Source: a virus. Taken from it: a DNA stretch of 30,296 nt. Below are positions 1-7,542 of this stretch, piece by piece (position 1 is the first letter of the stretch; the number at the start of each line of letters is the position of its first letter). Made by a program: the position numbers and the translations under genes. The notes below the pieces were generated by a model. That model saw only the letters and a program-made list of their open reading frames with translations. It was not told where the DNA came from and ran no database searches. The stretch lies in the IMG/VR virus record IMGVR_UViG_3300037485_000275, positions 1 through 30,296 of that record; one strand, written 5' to 3'.

Positions 1-1
1 C

Positions 2-733
2 CTACAGCGCATTGGAGAGCTGACAGCGCAAAAGAAAGCCCTTGAAGAGAAGATTCAATCCCAGCCGCAAACGCCAGCGAAGGTAATCCCTCAAGACGAG
101 AACCCATTCCGCGATGTCGCCTCATTCGAGGAACTCAAAGGAAAGTACGACGAACTTGAGAAGACCCTTGAATCCACTGACGAGATCCTAGAAGAACATG
201 AGGACTACGGTCCCGAGGACATCATCCTAGTGGGAGACAGAGAGTTCACCAAAAAGCAGATTCGGAAAGCCAACCGCAATGCTAGAGAGGCACTGACCAA
301 GTACATCCCCGCTCAACAACAGCATCTGATTCAGATCGCTCAGTATGACCAGATGGCCAAGCAGTACTCCGAAGCGGCTAAGAGCGAAGTACCAGAGATC
401 CAAGACGAAGAGTCCGAGATCGGGAAAAGCTACAAAGCATTGGTGTCTGACCCACTCGTCGACAAACTAAAGTCACAAGTCCCAGAGATTGGTTTCCAAA
501 TTGAATACATCCTAGCTCATGCGGCTCGGTCTATTTACGGAGGAAAGAAGATTAAAGCCCAACCAGCGGTGGGAAATAAGTTGAAGGTGAGTCCATCCTC
601 AACCCCATTTGGTGCTGGAGCAGCTAAGTCTTCCACCCCCAAGAGTGCCAAGGTCGTAGACGCATACAGCCGTTTTGAAAAGAGCGGGAGCGCAGATGAA
701 TGGATTGCTGCCAGAATCGCTAAATTCAAATAA
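2..733 (+). CDS. Scaffold-like capsid assembly protein (5' end cut by window)
   Basis: The reading frame is open from base 2, so the gene begins outside the window; the internal GTG at 230 is not a convincing start. The visible 243 residues are highly charged: a Glu/Lys/Gln-rich coiled-coil-like N-terminal part, an acidic middle (around EEHEDYGPED) and a basic, Ser/Ala/Pro-rich C-terminus ending in a short helical segment (AARIAKFK). Position, composition and the lack of any catalytic motif fit a scaffolding protein, which is usually encoded just before the major capsid gene; that gene begins 19 bases downstream. Identification rests on context and composition, not on a recognised family motif. 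An alternative is a minor head protein with a scaffold-like C-terminus. Confidence 0.6.
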   Translation, partial: LQRIGELTAQKKALEEKIQSQPQTPAKVIPQDENPFRDVASFEELKGKYDELEKTLESTDEILEEHEDYGPEDIILVGDREFTKKQIRKANRNAREALTKYIPAQQQHLIQIAQYDQMAKQYSEAAKSEVPEIQDEESEIGKSYKALVSDPLVDKLKSQVPEIGFQIEYILAHAARSIYGGKKIKAQPAVGNKLKVSPSSTPFGAGAAKSSTPKSAKVVDAYSRFEKSGSADEWIAARIAKFK

Positions 734-752
734 CTCTTAGAAATCTAAAACT

Positions 753-1748
753 ATGCCTATTAGTAACACCTATCAACCCAGCGCACCTGCCGCCAAGACT
801 GGCAAAGGTTCCGCTATCTCGAACCGCGAGGATCTCAGCAACGAACTTGCTATCCTCGCTCCAGAAGAAACCCCGCTCCTTTCGCTCGCATCGAAGGGTA
901 AGGCTTCCTCGACCTACACTGAGTGGACCGTCGATAGCCTTTCCGCTCCTGTGACGACTGGTGTTTCGGAAGGTTCCGATGTGACTTCGTTCAGCGACAA
1001 GTTTGCTGACCGCGCTCGCCTTGGTAACTACATCCAACTCATGCGCCGCGACTACCTCGTGTCGAACTTGCAACAAGCTGTGACGAGCGTTGGTCCTGCC
1101 AACATCGCCCAAGCTGAAGCCAAGTCGATGCGTGAGATCAAGCGTGATATCGAGGCTACCATTGCTTCCAACAACGAAATGTCGGTTGAGAACGGTGCTG
1201 GCACTCCATACTCAATGCGCGGTCTTGGAAAGTGGATTCAATCGTCGGCCCAAGCCACGAACGCTGTTCCTGATGACTATCGTACGCCTTCTGGTTCGAT
1301 CCTCAGCGCAGCTCCTACGGAAACCACCTTCAACGATGTCGTTGGTTCTATCTTCTCCCGCAATGGCGAGATGAACAGCCTCACGCTCGTTGCTAACGTT
1401 GCTCTCCGCAAGGTTGTGAGCGGCTTCACCCGTGCGACTACCGCAGCTAGCAGCCAGACCTACCACGTCAATCAGGACGCGACCAGCAAGCAAATCACAT
1501 TTGCTGTCAACCTCTACGACTCTGACTTTGGTATCGTGAAGATCGTCAACGGCAACCCAAGCTGCATGACCGCTTCGACTGGCCTCGGCTATGTCATCAA
1601 CCCGAAATACCTCGGCTTCAACACCCTCATCCCGATGGGCGCAACTCGCCTTGAGAACCAAGGTGGTGGCGAGCGTGGCTACATCGACGTTGCTGGTACT
1701 CTGGTTGTCAAGCATCCACAAGCCCACGGTAAGATCGCTTATTCCTAA
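753..1748 (+). CDS. Major capsid protein, SU10/DUF5309-like
   Basis: This 331-residue protein matches what I know of the SU10-type (DUF5309) HK97-fold major capsid family. It has an N-terminal stretch about being ordered against the shell (ELAILAPEETPLLSLA, residues about 30-45), then a TEWTVDSL segment, a GNYIQLMRRDYLVS segment and a long helix containing REIKRDIEATIASN. The C-terminus has the GERGYIDVAGTLVVKHPQAH strand typical of the family. It forms the icosahedral shell. Codon use is strongly biased to C-ending codons (CTC, CGC, AAC, ACC), unlike the tail and ejection genes further right, as expected for the most abundant virion protein. The ATG start has an A-rich leader (AATCTAAAACT) and no Shine-Dalgarno sequence. 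It follows the scaffold-like gene directly. Confidence 0.88.
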   Translation: MPISNTYQPSAPAAKTGKGSAISNREDLSNELAILAPEETPLLSLASKGKASSTYTEWTVDSLSAPVTTGVSEGSDVTSFSDKFADRARLGNYIQLMRRDYLVSNLQQAVTSVGPANIAQAEAKSMREIKRDIEATIASNNEMSVENGAGTPYSMRGLGKWIQSSAQATNAVPDDYRTPSGSILSAAPTETTFNDVVGSIFSRNGEMNSLTLVANVALRKVVSGFTRATTAASSQTYHVNQDATSKQITFAVNLYDSDFGIVKIVNGNPSCMTASTGLGYVINPKYLGFNTLIPMGATRLENQGGGERGYIDVAGTLVVKHPQAHGKIAYS

Positions 1749-1784
1749 TCTAATCCAAACAACTAACTAGAAAGACATAAGAAT

Positions 1785-2207
1785 ATGCCTCAACTTATTA
1801 ACCAAGAATCGCGTGGGTTCACCCACTACTTCCGCCTCAATGCAGCAGATCTTGTTGCAGCTGGAACGTCAGCCAAAACTGTCGGTGTAGTTCCTCGCGG
1901 TGGTATCGTTACCAATGCTTCTGTAACTGTCCTCACGGCTATTGCAGGTGCATCTGATATCACCATCACGCTTGGTGTTACTGGAACTGCTGCTGGACTT
2001 GTAGCATCGACTGACCTTGATGCTCTTGTCGCAACAGCTTATAACACTGGTTCGCTAGTCGATACCGAGCCGGGTTACATCAATAACACCACATCGCCAG
2101 TAAACATTATCGCCACTCTTGGCGGTGCTGTTTCTAGCATCACAGCTGGTGACATCGTTATTGGTCTTACCATCCTTGACCCATTTGGTCTTGGATCGAA
2201 TGCCTAA
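1785..2207 (+). CDS. Probable head decoration or small structural protein
   Basis: A 140-residue protein rich in Ala, Thr, Val, Ile and Gly with alternating hydrophobic pattern, predicted all-beta (for example ASVTVLTAIAGASDITITLG). It has no catalytic motif, signal peptide or membrane segment. It lies 36 bases after the major capsid gene and just before a strong intrinsic terminator, so it is probably co-transcribed with the capsid gene at high level, which fits a decoration or cement protein. The leader is A/C-rich (CCAAACAACTAACTAG...). Function is inferred from position and composition; I do not recognise a named family. Confidence 0.6.
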   Translation: MPQLINQESRGFTHYFRLNAADLVAAGTSAKTVGVVPRGGIVTNASVTVLTAIAGASDITITLGVTGTAAGLVASTDLDALVATAYNTGSLVDTEPGYINNTTSPVNIIATLGGAVSSITAGDIVIGLTILDPFGLGSNA

Positions 2208-2216
2208 ACCCTAATT

Positions 2217-2253
2217 GGGGTGGGAGGACTTAAAACACCCTCCCGCCCCTTTT
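2217..2253 (+). terminator. Intrinsic (Rho-independent) terminator after the capsid genes
   Basis: Bases 2217-2227 (GGGGTGGGAGG) pair with 2239-2249 (CCTCCCGCCCC): 11 pairs including one G-T wobble, an 11-base A-rich loop, then a TTTTCTCTT tract. It starts 9 bases after the stop of the probable decoration gene and ends 9 bases before the next start, so it can uncouple capsid expression from the adaptor and fibre genes. Confidence 0.8.
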
Positions 2254-2262
2254 CTCTTACCA

Positions 2263-2541
2263 ATGATCTGCGAAGACGCGCTAACTGACGCACTCGTAAA
2301 GGAGCTTTGCTCTGGACGTGCGCTAAAGGAGGCACTAGAAAACAAACGAGAGATAGCCGCTGCTGCCGAGGCGCGTGCTATGAAGGAATCAAAGTCATCT
2401 TTGGGAAACGCAATCGGTGCTATCCCACAATATGAGTACTTTACAATCGGCAACAAATATGGCATGGAGTGTTGGGACGATAGAGAGTTCGTCCGAGACT
2501 TCTTCAAATCACAATCACACTTGAGAGCAGGACACATCTGA
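2263..2541 (+). CDS. Hypothetical protein, 92 aa
   Basis: Unrecognised family. The ATG at 2263 was preferred over an upstream in-frame TTG at 2215 because the TTG version would translate through the terminator stem. The N-terminal half is helical and charged (ALTDALVKELCSGRALKEALENKR), and the C-terminal half is aromatic (PQYEYFTIGNKYGMECWDD). Its stop overlaps the next gene's ATG region (next start at 2541), so it is translationally coupled to the head-tail adaptor candidate. A small head-completion or assembly role is possible from context only. Confidence 0.6.
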   Translation: MICEDALTDALVKELCSGRALKEALENKREIAAAAEARAMKESKSSLGNAIGAIPQYEYFTIGNKYGMECWDDREFVRDFFKSQSHLRAGHI

Positions 2542-3317
2542 TGCAGACAAAGACCTACACCGAGCTATTTGCGCTGATTCAAGCCCTCTGCGGTGTGGTG
2601 TTTGCATCCATTGAGACTCCCCGCATCAAGGCACTTATCAATCGCCGCGCATTGCGTGCGTATCGTGCTACTAACTATTGGCCTCGCTTCCTAAAGATTG
2701 GCGAGGAACGCAGATTGTCTGGTGACTCTGCCGCCGCTACGACCACTGTGTCTGGCTCATCTTACTTTATCGCTACTGTTGGTGATACCGACTTCACCGC
2801 AATCGGTGCTAGTAGCAACACGGTTGGCGTTTACTTCACCGCTACTGGTGCTGGTTCTGGCACTGGAACCGTATTCCCAGCGTTAGGCTACCTCCCATAC
2901 ACGCAGACTGGCTTGTCCAGCGTTGACACCTTCCTACGCGCCCACAAGCAAGCCCCATATGTCACTGCGTCCGTGCAGGAGTACGACATCATGGTGACCG
3001 CTAATGGTGCTACGCTTGTCGTTGGCGACCTTAACCCAGCCACTGCGTTCTTGACCTACAAGGCACAGCTTACCGACACCTACGGAGATGGTGCTGGCGA
3101 GACATCGGCTATCCCTGCCGAGTGGTATCAGTACCTCGCTCACGGCACATACGCCGACTACCTCCGTGCTGAAGGGCAGCAGGAGAAGGCAGCACTTGCC
3201 GACCAAGAGGCTGAAGGACTGCTCCAAGACGAACTTATCCGCATCGACGAGCAGCATACCTTGCAGATGGTTGCCAACCGCATCTTTACTAACGCTAACA
3301 TGCAAATGCGCTACTGA
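2541..3317 (+). CDS. Head-tail adaptor-like virion protein with an inserted beta module
   Basis: A 258-residue protein. Its helical N-terminus (residues 5-55, with ETPRIKALINRRALRAYRATNYWPRF) and helical C-terminus (EWYQYLAHGTYADYLRAEGQ at 194-213, then a charged helix) resemble the alpha-helical head-to-tail joining proteins of short-tailed phages (T7 gp11/P22 gp4-like role). Between them, residues about 73-111 form a Gly/Thr/Ala-rich module (GDTDFTAIGA...TATGAGSGTGTV) of a type that recurs in unrelated phage structural proteins, so it looks inserted. The gene overlaps the previous stop and abuts the next start (TGATG). The adaptor call is by architecture and position; no sequence identity could be tested. 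Confidence 0.55.
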   Translation: MQTKTYTELFALIQALCGVVFASIETPRIKALINRRALRAYRATNYWPRFLKIGEERRLSGDSAAATTTVSGSSYFIATVGDTDFTAIGASSNTVGVYFTATGAGSGTGTVFPALGYLPYTQTGLSSVDTFLRAHKQAPYVTASVQEYDIMVTANGATLVVGDLNPATAFLTYKAQLTDTYGDGAGETSAIPAEWYQYLAHGTYADYLRAEGQQEKAALADQEAEGLLQDELIRIDEQHTLQMVANRIFTNANMQMRY

Positions 3318-4576
3318 TGAAATACGCTCTTGGAAACATGCTGAATGGTGCGGGTGGGCTTAACGCTGACCAACTTGCCCTCGACCTGCAATTTGCTGCG
3401 GACAAGACGCTGACTGCGCGGAAAGGGCCGACACCTGTGCTGACGCGAGGGAGCACTGGCACATTCGTTGGTAGCAATGGGTTGATCCAGACGGCAGCGT
3501 CAGGAGCAGCCCGCTTCGACCACGATCCGGTCACACTCGCGTGCAAGGGTCTGCTGATCGAGGAGGGGCGGACGAATTTGTTGACTCGTTCAGAAGGATT
3601 AGATGCAAATCCTTGGTTTCCAATCAATACTACCACCATCACATCCAATAATGCCACCGCCCCAGATGGCGCAACAACGGCAGAGAGGTTCACGGTTGGA
3701 GGTACTACGCAATCATATGGAGTTTTTAGTAGTGCATCTTCTTGGACATCTGGAGTTACTTACACCACTAGTTTCTTTTGTAAAGCCGACCAAGTAACCA
3801 GAGTCCGAATTGCTACAGGAAATCCAGCAACGCATCCAATAAGTGTTATTTTTGATCTTACTGGTTCTGGATCTATTATAGGCACTCCAACTGGCACAGC
3901 ATCCATTGAACGATACGCTAATGGTTGGTATAGGTGTGCGGTTACTGCGACAAGCACAGCAACAGGTCTTACATCACTTCGCCTGACTGCCGTGACTGGA
4001 ACTACTGACAACTATCCGGGCAATAGCGTTGATTCGTTTTTGGCTTGGGGGGCGCAGAATGAGGTTGGCTCCTTCGCGACCTCTTACATCCCGACGACGA
4101 CGAGCGCACTAGCACGCAGCGCGGATGTGTGTAGTATCACGGGGGCGAACTTTACTGGGATGTTCAATAGTTCAGATGGAACATTATTTAGCCAAAGTAT
4201 TCTTTCTGATCTTGTGGGATTAAATCGAGGCATTGTCAACATTCGCGGAGGAGCTACACAATTTATTCGGAGTATTTACAGCAATACCCTTTTTAGATCA
4301 CAAGCAAGAGCGAACGATGCTGAAACAACTTTATCGACTGCTACTGGCTTAGTGTTTACTGCGTTTAAAATGGCTATAGCCTATTCTGGAAACGATTTCG
4401 CTTCATCAATCAATGGTGCGTCTCCATCTTTAGTAACCAGAACACTTCCAACTGGGTTGAGCGAACTTAGGGTGGGATCTTTAGATACATCTAATCAACT
4501 CAACGGAACAATATCCTCACTCCGCTACTACAAGAAACGACTCCCGAACGAAAAGCTCCAAGCCCTCACCGCATGA
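3317..4576 (+). CDS. LamG/concanavalin-like phage fibre or receptor-binding protein
   Basis: A 419-residue all-beta protein. Residues about 43-95 hold the widespread phage signature TRGSTGTFVGSNGLIQ, then ARFDHDPVT, then LLIEEGRTNLL, which precedes carbohydrate-binding or concanavalin/LamG-like domains in many tail and head fibres. A first jelly-roll-like domain covers about 96-260 and ends near FATSYIPTTTSA; a second LamG-like domain covers about 275-419 and ends with the usual GTISSLRYYKKRLPNEKLQAL. It probably lies on the virion surface and binds host glycans. Base composition changes within the gene: the middle (about 3600-4020 and 4150-4500) is more AT-rich with rarer codons than the ends, suggesting domain exchange. 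It begins at the TGATG overlap with the adaptor gene. Confidence 0.75.
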   Translation: MKYALGNMLNGAGGLNADQLALDLQFAADKTLTARKGPTPVLTRGSTGTFVGSNGLIQTAASGAARFDHDPVTLACKGLLIEEGRTNLLTRSEGLDANPWFPINTTTITSNNATAPDGATTAERFTVGGTTQSYGVFSSASSWTSGVTYTTSFFCKADQVTRVRIATGNPATHPISVIFDLTGSGSIIGTPTGTASIERYANGWYRCAVTATSTATGLTSLRLTAVTGTTDNYPGNSVDSFLAWGAQNEVGSFATSYIPTTTSALARSADVCSITGANFTGMFNSSDGTLFSQSILSDLVGLNRGIVNIRGGATQFIRSIYSNTLFRSQARANDAETTLSTATGLVFTAFKMAIAYSGNDFASSINGASPSLVTRTLPTGLSELRVGSLDTSNQLNGTISSLRYYKKRLPNEKLQALTA

Positions 4577-4887
4577 TCGACTATATCTTATGCTTCCCCA
4601 GCAAATCCGCAGCCGAGCAATTCGGTATTGCGTCTGGATTCGCGTCCGATGTCGATGGCGAGGTGCAGTCCAACCTTGCCTCACACGAACACGCTATGTG
4701 CGTGGTGGGCGACTACAACGGCGCATGGTGGGTACTTTTCCGCGATCTCGTAGGCATCCCGATTCCAGATGGTGGCGAGCAATTCATCTACTGGGCTAGC
4801 GACTTCACCGTGGACGACGAGGACGGCAACCCTGTCCCAGTCCCAAGACCAATCTCCGATGATGTCCCCAACATTTGGTGGGCATAA
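4573..4887 (+). CDS. Hypothetical protein, 104 aa, downstream of the fibre gene
   Basis: No family recognised. The ATG overlaps the fibre stop (ATGA), so expression is coupled. The sequence is acidic and aromatic: MIDYILCFPS at the start, a central GDYNGAWWVLFRD and a C-terminal DDVPNIWWA. Small genes like this often follow phage fibre genes and act as fibre chaperones or accessory tips, but nothing in the sequence proves that here. Confidence 0.6.
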   Translation: MIDYILCFPSKSAAEQFGIASGFASDVDGEVQSNLASHEHAMCVVGDYNGAWWVLFRDLVGIPIPDGGEQFIYWASDFTVDDEDGNPVPVPRPISDDVPNIWWA

Positions 4888-4905
4888 CTTAACACGAAAA
4901 CATAT

Positions 4906-5058
4906 ATGAAAACTACCGCACTTGGCGTTTTAACCATCGTCGCTACGCTTTCCAGCGTTGGCATCCAACTCCTCAAGGGTGGTTCTCCCGACCTTGTAGG
5001 CGCATTCGCCGCAGTAACCGCAGGCATCGGCCTAATTAAAGCTCGCGACAACAAATGA
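4906..5058 (+). CDS. Small membrane protein, holin candidate, 50 aa
   Basis: The protein starts MKTTALGVLTIVATLSSVG, with one hydrophobic segment at residues 5-24 and a second weaker one at 29-45 (LVGAFAAVTAGIGLIKA), ending in charged ARDNK. This two-segment layout with a C-terminal AGIGL...ARDN resembles small phage proteins often annotated as holin-like. It sits at the head of the lysis cassette and overlaps the next small membrane gene by ATGA. The leader (TAACTTAACACGAAAACATAT) is A/C-rich. Whether this gene or the next is the effector holin, with the other an antiholin, cannot be told from sequence. Confidence 0.6.
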   Translation: MKTTALGVLTIVATLSSVGIQLLKGGSPDLVGAFAAVTAGIGLIKARDNK

Positions 5059-5231
5059 CCACGGAGACTGGAAGGGACTTCCTGCATGGCGTAGCAGGCA
5101 CGGTAGCCCCCGCACTGGGGGTTGTGACATCGTTCCAAGAGCAGTTAGAGTGGGGACTCCGTATGACCTCGCTGACGATTGGTATCATCGTGGGCTTGAT
5201 TTCCCTGTATCGTTTGCTTAAAAAGCTTTGA
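5055..5231 (+). CDS. Small membrane protein, holin/antiholin candidate, 58 aa
   Basis: A 58-residue protein whose soluble N-terminus contains a weakly hydrophobic stretch (HGVAGTVAPALGVVTSF), followed by one clear transmembrane helix (MTSLTIGIIVGLISLYRLL, residues 37-55) and a basic KKL tail. Its ATG overlaps the stop of the preceding 50-residue membrane protein, and the endolysin follows 42 bases later. Size, a single helix with a positive tail and position all suit a holin or its partner. Confidence 0.6.
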   Translation: MTTETGRDFLHGVAGTVAPALGVVTSFQEQLEWGLRMTSLTIGIIVGLISLYRLLKKL

Positions 5232-5233
5232 GT

Positions 5234-5254
5234 AGGTCAAGGTGGGCTTGACCT
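5234..5254 (+). promoter_or_regulatory. Perfect 8-bp hairpin between holin candidates and endolysin
   Basis: AGGTCAAG (5234-5241) and CTTGACCT (5247-5254) form a perfect stem with a 5-base loop GTGGG, extendable by G-T pairs. There is no T-tract, so it is not a standard terminator. It lies 20 bases before the endolysin ATG and may set endolysin translation or mRNA processing. Confidence 0.45.
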
Positions 5255-5273
5255 GTGATGTACAATTCAAGCA

Positions 5274-5837
5274 ATGCAATACCACCAGATTATCGAGCTA
5301 CAGAAGCGTGTAGGAGCCACTCCAGACGGGTTCTGGGGGGAGAAGTCCATAGCAGCATGCAAAGCGCACCTGCGCGGTCTCATGCCAAAGGACCACCCTT
5401 GGCCTGCCACCGACCAAGCTAGCCTCACCAAGTTCTACGGAAGGGCTGGAGATGAGACGCAACTGGTCAACCTAGCTGTCAGCGACCTAGGAGTACGCTA
5501 TGACGGCAAGGACGTTAAGACCATCCGCTGCCACCACAAGGTAGCTCCAAGCCTACGCAGGGTGCTGGAGGCTATCAGCAAGACTCCGCACCATTGGGTT
5601 TTGAAAGAGTATGCTGGCGTGTTTAACAATCGCCCCATGCGCGGTGGTTCTCTGCCTTCCCTGCATGCCCGTGGAGCCGCGATTGACCTTGCTCCAAGTA
5701 CCAACCAATTCCGTGAATCATGGCCAAAATCAGCCAACATGCCGATTGAAGTCATGGAAGCGTTTGCGAAAGAAGGATGGTGTCCAGCTGGGGCCATGTG
5801 GGGTTACGATGCCCAGCATTTCCAAGCCACACGATGA
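5274..5837 (+). CDS. Endolysin: M15-type peptidoglycan peptidase with N-terminal cell-wall-binding motif
   Basis: A 187-residue protein. Residues 5-33 (ELQKRVGATPDGFWGEKS) look like a shortened peptidoglycan-binding repeat (PF01471 type). The C-terminal part matches the M15 D-Ala-D-Ala carboxypeptidase/L-Ala-D-Glu endopeptidase fold, with zinc ligands His131 and Asp138 in SLHARGAAIDL and His182 in DAQHF. It would cut peptide cross-links of the host wall at lysis after holin action. There is no signal peptide, so export should depend on a holin. The ATG at 5274 is the first plausible start after the hairpin; there is no Shine-Dalgarno sequence. The gene overlaps the next by ATGA. Confidence 0.82.
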   Translation: MQYHQIIELQKRVGATPDGFWGEKSIAACKAHLRGLMPKDHPWPATDQASLTKFYGRAGDETQLVNLAVSDLGVRYDGKDVKTIRCHHKVAPSLRRVLEAISKTPHHWVLKEYAGVFNNRPMRGGSLPSLHARGAAIDLAPSTNQFRESWPKSANMPIEVMEAFAKEGWCPAGAMWGYDAQHFQATR

Positions 5838-6133
5838 ACTTTCCCAAGTCCATAAACATTGGTGGACTCAAGGTGAAACTCACCATTGTCGAAAATCTTG
5901 AAGATTTCGGTAGTTTTGATCTTGACCGCATGGTAATTTCTGTCAGGAAAGGCCCAGCCAAAACGATGATTGAGACAATCAGACATGAGATGACACATGC
6001 AGCATTCGCCATTGGCGGCATCGCTCATTGTGAAAATTTCAAAGCTGTTGAGGAAGGGGTAACCCGCTGTCAGGACCATTTATTTTGGCCAGCTTGGGAG
6101 CTATTTCAAGGAAGGTTGTCTAAACTTAATTAA
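5834..6133 (+). CDS. Compact HExxH metallopeptidase-like protein, 99 aa
   Basis: Residues 50-55 read RHEMTH, a zincin HExxH motif (His51, Glu52, His55). EEG at residues 73-75 is well placed to supply a third ligand Glu about 18-19 residues downstream, the gluzincin/SprT/ImmA-like arrangement. The N-terminal half is a small beta sheet (GLKVKLTIVENLEDFG, RMVISVRKG). The ATG at 5834 overlaps the endolysin stop (ATGA), and an in-frame upstream GTG is rejected because it would lie inside the endolysin. The coupling suggests a role in lysis or late host remodelling, but the substrate is unknown. It is much shorter than usual SprT or ImmA proteins. Confidence 0.6.
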   Translation: MNFPKSINIGGLKVKLTIVENLEDFGSFDLDRMVISVRKGPAKTMIETIRHEMTHAAFAIGGIAHCENFKAVEEGVTRCQDHLFWPAWELFQGRLSKLN

Positions 6134-6141
6134 AAACACCA

Positions 6142-6792
6142 ATGGATGTTAATCATGAAAACGCATGGAAGTGGAGGCGTTGGGATGTTCGATCCGATGG
6201 GAAAGTGTTTTGGGCCTATGAGAAGTCATGTTTAAATGGTGAGCATTGGATTGAATGGGAAAAGGCATTGAATTTAAACAAAGCGTCAGCGTTAAATGGA
6301 ACTCGCAGGAGAAAGCTGAATCCCCAAAAATTCAAAGAAGCTAATAGGGACTGGCACAGGAGAAATAAAGAAAAGATCAACCAAGATAGGTGCGTTTTTT
6401 CAATCCCATCGGAAGAAAGAAAAAAAATACGAAATAAAATTTATCAAAAATCTAGATACAATTCAGACCCATTGTTCGCAATGATGGGAAGATTGAGGGC
6501 TAGAGTTAGGGATTTTTTAAAGAATAATGATTATACTAGGTCATCTACGACTGAGGACATAATTGGGTGTGGAAGTGAAGAATTAAAGATTCACATCGAG
6601 TCTAAGTTTGTGGATGGGATGTCGTGGAATAATCGCAGCCTGTGGCACATTGACCACATTATTCCGCTTGCGTCAGCAAAATCATTAGATAAAGTGATTA
6701 AGTTATGTCACTACACAAATCTTCAGCCTTTATGGGCTAAAGACAACCTTTCAAAGGGTTGTAAGCTACAACAACAACCAAAGAAACAATGA
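6142..6792 (+). CDS. HNH endonuclease, probably free-standing homing type
   Basis: A 216-residue protein. The HNH core is WHIDHIIPLASA (His169, Asp171, His172) followed by CHYTNLQPLWAKDNLSKG (Asn193, Asn202), preceded by the family's IESKFVDGMSW segment. The N-terminal half is strongly basic (RRRKLNPQKFKEANRDW), probably DNA-binding. Base composition is more A-rich than its neighbours (AAA, AAT and ATA codons are frequent), consistent with recent transfer. It is inserted between the lysis genes and the phosphoesterase. Its last codons (LQQQPKKQ) are made of the CAA-rich leader of the next gene, whose ATG overlaps its stop. Confidence 0.85.
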   Translation: MDVNHENAWKWRRWDVRSDGKVFWAYEKSCLNGEHWIEWEKALNLNKASALNGTRRRKLNPQKFKEANRDWHRRNKEKINQDRCVFSIPSEERKKIRNKIYQKSRYNSDPLFAMMGRLRARVRDFLKNNDYTRSSTTEDIIGCGSEELKIHIESKFVDGMSWNNRSLWHIDHIIPLASAKSLDKVIKLCHYTNLQPLWAKDNLSKGCKLQQQPKKQ

Positions 6793-7520
6793 CATACAAG
6801 AAGTTCCTCGTCGCTGCCGATAATCACGGTAGCCTAGTCTCGGAAGAGGCTAAAAAGAAGATCCTTAACTTCGCTAAAACATGGAAGCCCGACTACCGGG
6901 TGCATCTAGGCGACTTGTGGGACTTCTCACCGCTCCGCAGAGGCGCAAGCCTAGAGGAGAAGGCAGACGGCATCTCTGATGACTACCGCATGGGCATCGA
7001 GTTCCTAGATGAGTTCAAGCCAAACTATCTCACGCTGGGTAATCACGACGACCGCATCTGGATGAACTCCACCAAGTGTGCTGACGGGATGCTGCGTGAG
7101 CATTGCGCTAAACTAGCTCAAGCCTCCGAGGATGAGTTCCGTAAACGCAAGATCCAATGGGTTCCTTATCATGTGAATAAATACCTCCGTCTTCCAGAAG
7201 GTGGACCAAAATTGATACATGGATTCCGTGCCACGATGTACCCCGCAAAGTCACACTACGAAAACTGGGGTGCTTGCATTCATGGTCATGTCCACAAGCC
7301 CGATGTTTATGTTGCTAGGCATATCGACGGGGAGGCGAGTTTCTCTGTGGGTTGCCTCGCTGACATCGACCAGTTGACCTACGCCGACCGCACGCCAGCT
7401 AAACTAGCGTGGCGCAATGGCTTCCTGTACGGATTGATCAACACCAAGACAGGCGCGTGGCAAGCATGGAATGTAGTCAAGGAAGGCGACGACTGGATTT
7501 CTCCAATGGGAATTCTCTAA
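6789..7520 (+). CDS. Calcineurin-like metallophosphoesterase
   Basis: A 243-residue protein with the complete metallophosphoesterase motif set: DNH at 11-13 (the family DxH), GDLWDF at 41-46, GNHDD at 84-88, a single His144 in LIHGF, and GHVH at 166-169. These bind two metal ions and hydrolyse phosphoesters or phosphodiesters. The natural substrate cannot be read from the sequence; phage members may act on nucleotides, RNA ends or DNA. The start overlaps the HNH stop, with a CAACAACAACCAAAGAAACA leader. Confidence 0.82.
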   Translation: MTYKKFLVAADNHGSLVSEEAKKKILNFAKTWKPDYRVHLGDLWDFSPLRRGASLEEKADGISDDYRMGIEFLDEFKPNYLTLGNHDDRIWMNSTKCADGMLREHCAKLAQASEDEFRKRKIQWVPYHVNKYLRLPEGGPKLIHGFRATMYPAKSHYENWGACIHGHVHKPDVYVARHIDGEASFSVGCLADIDQLTYADRTPAKLAWRNGFLYGLINTKTGAWQAWNVVKEGDDWISPMGIL

Positions 7521-7542
7521 CAACCAACAACCAACCAAAACA

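Noticed and set aside
2215-2262. TTG start for the 92-residue gene
   Set aside because: Would place coding sequence across the intrinsic terminator stem; ATG at 2263 is simpler.
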